DNA from: a virus
Strand: one strand, 5' to 3'
IMG/VR virus record: IMGVR_UViG_3300017751_000173
Span: 1 to 27,194 of that record
DNA: 27,194 nt
The first letter of the stretch is position 1. The number at the start of each line of letters is the position of its first letter. A model generated the notes under the pieces. The model was not told the origin of the DNA. It was given only the letters and a program-made list of their open reading frames with translations, and did no database searches. Shown here one piece after another: positions 24,163-27,194 of the stretch. The position numbers and the translations under genes are program-made.

Positions 24163-26451
24163 AGTATAGATAGTCTTATAAACGACAAAAAAGACGCAAT
24201 GCAGCTAGGCGGTCAGCCGCTAAACCAAGGCGTTGGCCCTGACTTAATTGAGGTTTTAGCTACTCGTAAGTTGTTAGAAGAAAAGGCAACTATTGCTAGG
24301 GACTTAGCGTTAAAGCAGCAGCCTACTCCTAACACTATAGCTGAACAGCAAGATCAAAAGTTATTAGGCTTGACTCAAAAAGAGATAGCTACGCAAACAG
24401 GTGGCATACTAGCTAATCGTGCTCAACAGCAAGGTAAGCCTCAGCCTCGCCCACAACAAGGTGGGATTATGGGTGCTATGGGTGGTGCTCCTCGTCCTCC
24501 AATGGGTGGTATGGGTGGTGCTCCTCGTCCTCCAATGGGTGGTGCTCCTCGTCCTCCAATGGGTGGTGCTCCTCGTCCTCCAATGGGCGGCATTGCTGGT
24601 GCTGCTCCACGCCCTCCCATGATGGCTAGTGGTGGCATTGTTGGGTATAACGTGGGTGGCAAAGTAAAAAGTGCGGAAGAAGCTGTTCGTGCTCTAGGGT
24701 TAGTAGATGACCCCACCAGTCCAGCACACCAAGCTAAGCTACAAAAAATAATGCAAACTCTTACGGCGCAAAGTAACCCCGAAGAAAAAGCTGCTGTACA
24801 AAAAGTCCTTGTGGATGCTGGTTTGAAAACTGGCCCTACAGATAAAATTAGGTCAGGTGCTTACGCTGATGATGGTTACGTGTTCCCTGAAGATAGAAAA
24901 GGCGAAGACACTTCTGCGGCAGGGGTTTCTGATGCGGATAGAGAAAAATTAAAACAACACAAAAACTACAATATGGGTAGTCCATTCGGTGGTGGGGCAG
25001 GCAGTCCTGCACACGGAGACCTTATAACAAAGCAAATTGATGAACGTGGCGGTATGGCTATTGTAGATCAGGCTATGATGTTGGGTGGTCTTGGGGCAGT
25101 TAAACAAATTATCGCTAACGTAGGCAAAAAGTATGGGCCAAAGGTCATCAATTATGCCAAACAAAAACTAGCAAAGGGTAAAGATTTTGTTAGGACTCCG
25201 GCTACAAAACCAAAATATAAAATGGGTGCTGATGGCAAGCCAGTAATGACAGCTCCCGGCCAAGCAGCCTCTCCGAATACTGGGAATTTAACTGGTGCTA
25301 TGTTAGGGCTTGGCGGGCTTGCTTATGGTGCCGATGCTGTTATGGGTGGCACTAAACCTCCTACGGCTGACATGGGCGGTGCGGGAGTATTACGTCCTGA
25401 GACTGATCAGAAATCTGTGGATCAAAAACTGATCGATGATACTAATAGAGACGCTATCGCGCAGTACGGAAGTAAGGATGGCCCCACTGTGGATGACGCT
25501 AAAGCATTTGTGCGTGACCAGTACAATAAAGAAGCCGCTGGCCCTCAAGCTGGTACAGGAAAAGAGTTTGACCTTAGTGTAGATCCTTCTGAGTTCAGTT
25601 CTACAAGTGTTAGTGATTCTATGAATCCTCAGATGAAGAAGCAACTAGACAGACAACTAGCATTAGACCCCAAGACCGCTGCTGATGAAGAACGAACAGT
25701 TGCTATGGAGAGGTATAAGGTTGACGAGACTACTAGCGGCCTACAAGATATATTAGATAGACAATTAGCTGAGTCTAGAAGAGTGGCGGACGACCCACAA
25801 GCTAAGTACAAGCGTGACAAAGCTAGCATATATGCTGCAAGGGCAGGTGCTCCGGGCCGTGCATACCAACAACGTGTTCTTGACGAACAAGGGAAAGAAG
25901 GTAAGCTACTAGCACAAGAGCTAAATAACTTTGCAACTGCGGCTAACACTGAAGCAGCGTTAATAACTAAGGTAGATGCAGAAGCAGGTAAAGCCGCTAC
26001 GCTAGCTGCTACTATGTTAAATAACTCCATGCAAGTAGCTTCAACGTTCACTGTAGCTAACCAACAAGCGTTCCGTGAGATGATAGCTAATAGAGGAACG
26101 CAACTTAAAAGCGAGGCAGAACTTAAACTTAAACGCGAGTATAATATAGCTCTAAATGAGATACAAACTATGCAGCAAATAGTCGCTGCCAGTAATGCTA
26201 TGTCATCCATCATTGCTGCAGAACTAACTCAGCTGCAAAATTCTCAAAAATACATGGCGGCAGGTACAGAAGGCCGTAAAGAGCTAGAAAAAACGTTGGT
26301 CATGGAACAGAATATTAAGTATATATACCCACAACAAGAGTTGATAAAGAGAATAAGTACGGGTTTCGATATTGACTTAGGTGACTCTGGTGGTTCTGGC
26401 GGTTCTGAAGTTGGTATGACTGATGAAGAAGCTGCAGCGATGGCTCAATAA
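24160..26451 (+). CDS. Internal virion-type protein with PRPPMGG repeat, GTG start
   Basis: This 763-residue protein starts at GTG. Residues about 1-100 are charged and Gln-rich. Residues 108-150 hold four clean copies of GGAPRPPM plus degenerate flanks. A MASGGIVGYNVGGKV signature then matches Gly-Gly signatures in the two upstream proteins. Residues about 295-345 and 370-395 have Gly/Ala-rich, weakly hydrophobic helices that may interact with membranes. From about residue 480 to 740 the protein is a long, Ala/Gln/Glu/Lys-rich helical region (QQRVLDEQGKEGKLLAQELN and similar). It ends in a Gly/Ser run and an acidic tail. The combination of flexible Pro/Gly-rich repeat, amphipathic helices and long helices fits a DNA-ejection or core protein. 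Family not firmly identified. Confidence 0.6.
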   Translation: MSIDSLINDKKDAMQLGGQPLNQGVGPDLIEVLATRKLLEEKATIARDLALKQQPTPNTIAEQQDQKLLGLTQKEIATQTGGILANRAQQQGKPQPRPQQGGIMGAMGGAPRPPMGGMGGAPRPPMGGAPRPPMGGAPRPPMGGIAGAAPRPPMMASGGIVGYNVGGKVKSAEEAVRALGLVDDPTSPAHQAKLQKIMQTLTAQSNPEEKAAVQKVLVDAGLKTGPTDKIRSGAYADDGYVFPEDRKGEDTSAAGVSDADREKLKQHKNYNMGSPFGGGAGSPAHGDLITKQIDERGGMAIVDQAMMLGGLGAVKQIIANVGKKYGPKVINYAKQKLAKGKDFVRTPATKPKYKMGADGKPVMTAPGQAASPNTGNLTGAMLGLGGLAYGADAVMGGTKPPTADMGGAGVLRPETDQKSVDQKLIDDTNRDAIAQYGSKDGPTVDDAKAFVRDQYNKEAAGPQAGTGKEFDLSVDPSEFSSTSVSDSMNPQMKKQLDRQLALDPKTAADEERTVAMERYKVDETTSGLQDILDRQLAESRRVADDPQAKYKRDKASIYAARAGAPGRAYQQRVLDEQGKEGKLLAQELNNFATAANTEAALITKVDAEAGKAATLAATMLNNSMQVASTFTVANQQAFREMIANRGTQLKSEAELKLKREYNIALNEIQTMQQIVAASNAMSSIIAAELTQLQNSQKYMAAGTEGRKELEKTLVMEQNIKYIYPQQELIKRISTGFDIDLGDSGGSGGSEVGMTDEEAAAMAQ
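24481..24585 (+). repeat. Short tandem repeat, unit of 24 bases (GGAPRPPM)
   Basis: Exact 24-base units (ggtggtgctcctcgtcctcc plus aatg) lie at 24481-24504, 24514-24537, 24538-24561 and 24562-24585, with a 9-base Gly-Gly-Met insert after the first. A degenerate fifth unit follows up to about 24621. Exactness at silent positions indicates recent expansion by slippage; the copy number is likely to vary between relatives. Confidence 0.9.
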
Positions 26452-26469
26452 CCCTATAAGGCTAACACT

Positions 26470-27194
26470 ATGCCTAGCATACAAGAGATATACACTGCTA
26501 TAAATAAAGCAGAAGCTCGGGGAGACAAGAAGTCTGTAGAAATTCTTTCGGGGCTATTTGAGAAACAGCGACGCGCTGATATGGGCTTGCCTCCACTCCC
26601 AAAAGAAGCTGATGGTTCTGCCAAGAAAGAAAAGACGGACGAAGAAGTTGGGTTCTTGGAGAACGTAGCTACGGGTATTGGTTCAGGTTTTGTTGGGACT
26701 ACTGCTACGGCTGCGCTAGGTGCTGCTACGGTACTTGAAGAAGATACCGAGTTAAAAGCTAGAAAAAAGATACTAGACTTACAAGAAGACTTCACTCCTG
26801 AAGGCGGTGACAAAGACTCTATCACATATAAATTAGCATCTGGCGTAGGTTCGCTTGGTGCATTTGCTAGTACCGCACTATTAGGTAAAGCAGCGTTACC
26901 TGCTGCCGGTGTACTAGCTCTTGGCGCAGGCGCTGGTGAAGCGTCAGAACGTGCTAGGGCGTATGGCGCTAGCGAAGAAGAAAGAAACGCAGCTAGCTTA
27001 CGTGGTGCTGCTATTGGTACGCTAGAACTTCTACCCCTAGGTAGACTCGCTAAGGACTTAGACATTCCCGGCCTACCTGACTTCATAGAAAAATTATCTG
27101 GTAAGGTTACACCAAAGACCATTACTGGTATCAGAGATAGACTACAGCGTATGGCTGCCACTGGGGTATCTGAAGGCACGCAGGAAGCAACAGC
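26470..27194 (+). CDS. Internal virion-type protein, 3' partial
   Basis: An open frame starts at the ATG at 26470 (MPSIQEIYTAINKAEARG) and is still open at the right edge after 241 complete codons. AAGG at 26457-26460 lies nine bases upstream. An in-frame stop at 26449-26451 belongs to the previous gene, so no longer start is possible. Residues about 60-80 (ENVATGIGSGFVGTTATAAL) and 115-160 are Gly/Ala-rich and hydrophobic, separated by an acidic stretch. A segment GAGEASERARAYGASEEER then leads to a helix, and SEGTQEA stands at residues about 234-240. I associate the Gly-Ala-Gly-Glu-x-x-Glu-Arg / Glu-Gly-x-x-Glu pattern with large internal proteins of marine phages. It resembles a motif in the giant protein, so this is probably the next member of the ejection block. 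Confidence 0.65.
   Translation, partial: MPSIQEIYTAINKAEARGDKKSVEILSGLFEKQRRADMGLPPLPKEADGSAKKEKTDEEVGFLENVATGIGSGFVGTTATAALGAATVLEEDTELKARKKILDLQEDFTPEGGDKDSITYKLASGVGSLGAFASTALLGKAALPAAGVLALGAGAGEASERARAYGASEEERNAASLRGAAIGTLELLPLGRLAKDLDIPGLPDFIEKLSGKVTPKTITGIRDRLQRMAATGVSEGTQEAT

Noticed and set aside
24419-24622. + strand frame of 67 codons (Trp/Val/Leu repeats) across the 24-base repeat
   Set aside because: An alternate-frame reading of the GGAPRPPM repeat; its hydrophobic pattern is forced by the repeat.
26454-27179. Minus-strand open frame of 241 codons at the right end
   Set aside because: It mirrors the + strand partial gene at 26470. The + strand frame has a ribosome binding site, the right position and a recognisable motif.

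Overview
The window reads as about 27 kb of the late (virion and lysis) region of a tailed phage, most likely a marine, podovirus-like dsDNA phage. All genes are on the + strand, most gaps are under 20 bases, and many genes overlap or touch (ATGA or TAATG junctions). I found no terminase, portal, major capsid, polymerase, integrase or tRNA gene, and no stretch over 300 bases lacks a gene. Several proteins match families I recognise from marine phages. These are the connector and nozzle proteins, the fibre N-terminus with an LGKPAAGDTGWGNTLN signature, the secreted PSYMS-NGMDTC protein, and an internal protein with a DGEFVIPADVVSHLGNG signature. ATA, CTA and AGA codons and CTAG tetranucleotides look frequent. 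Repeats in the giant protein look like those of marine gammaproteobacterial surface proteins, which hints at a gammaproteobacterial host, but this is inference.

Layout. (1) 2-2179: neck and head-tail genes: an adaptor-like protein cut by the window edge, a small CxxC/CxxC protein, a second adaptor-like protein (SU10-type) and a small structural protein. (2) 2179-3627: a tail-fibre-like protein. (3) 3630-6422: an overlapping set of small genes that looks like a lysis module: a tail-anchored coiled-coil protein, two Sec-signal proteins, a membrane-anchored coiled-coil protein, a GTA-type holin and an M15-type peptidase (endolysin). (4) 6424-11222: a large nozzle/tail-stabilisation-like protein with a duplicated beta module, a second long fibre and a 76-residue acidic protein. 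(5) 11222 to the end: the block expected to hold internal or ejected virion proteins. It comprises a 3690-residue giant protein, a 617-residue protein, a GTG-started 763-residue protein with a Gly-Gly-Ala-Pro-Arg-Pro-Pro-Met repeat, and the first 241 residues of another protein that runs off the window.

The most unusual object is the 3690-residue protein. Its roughly 2300-residue core has Gly/Ala-rich hydrophobic stretches and a coiled coil, as expected of phage ejection proteins. Around the core lie 23 acidic calcium-loop repeats of thrombospondin type 3 style (nine on the N-terminal side, fourteen on the C-terminal side) plus a pair of dockerin/EF-hand-like units. Calcium-folding arrays of this kind are typical of secreted bacterial proteins rather than internal phage proteins. 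Part of the C-terminal array is a recent 204-base duplication, and one module shares a 23-base exact match with the N-terminal array 8.3 kb away. A calcium-dependent folding switch used during genome delivery is a testable idea, not something the sequence proves.
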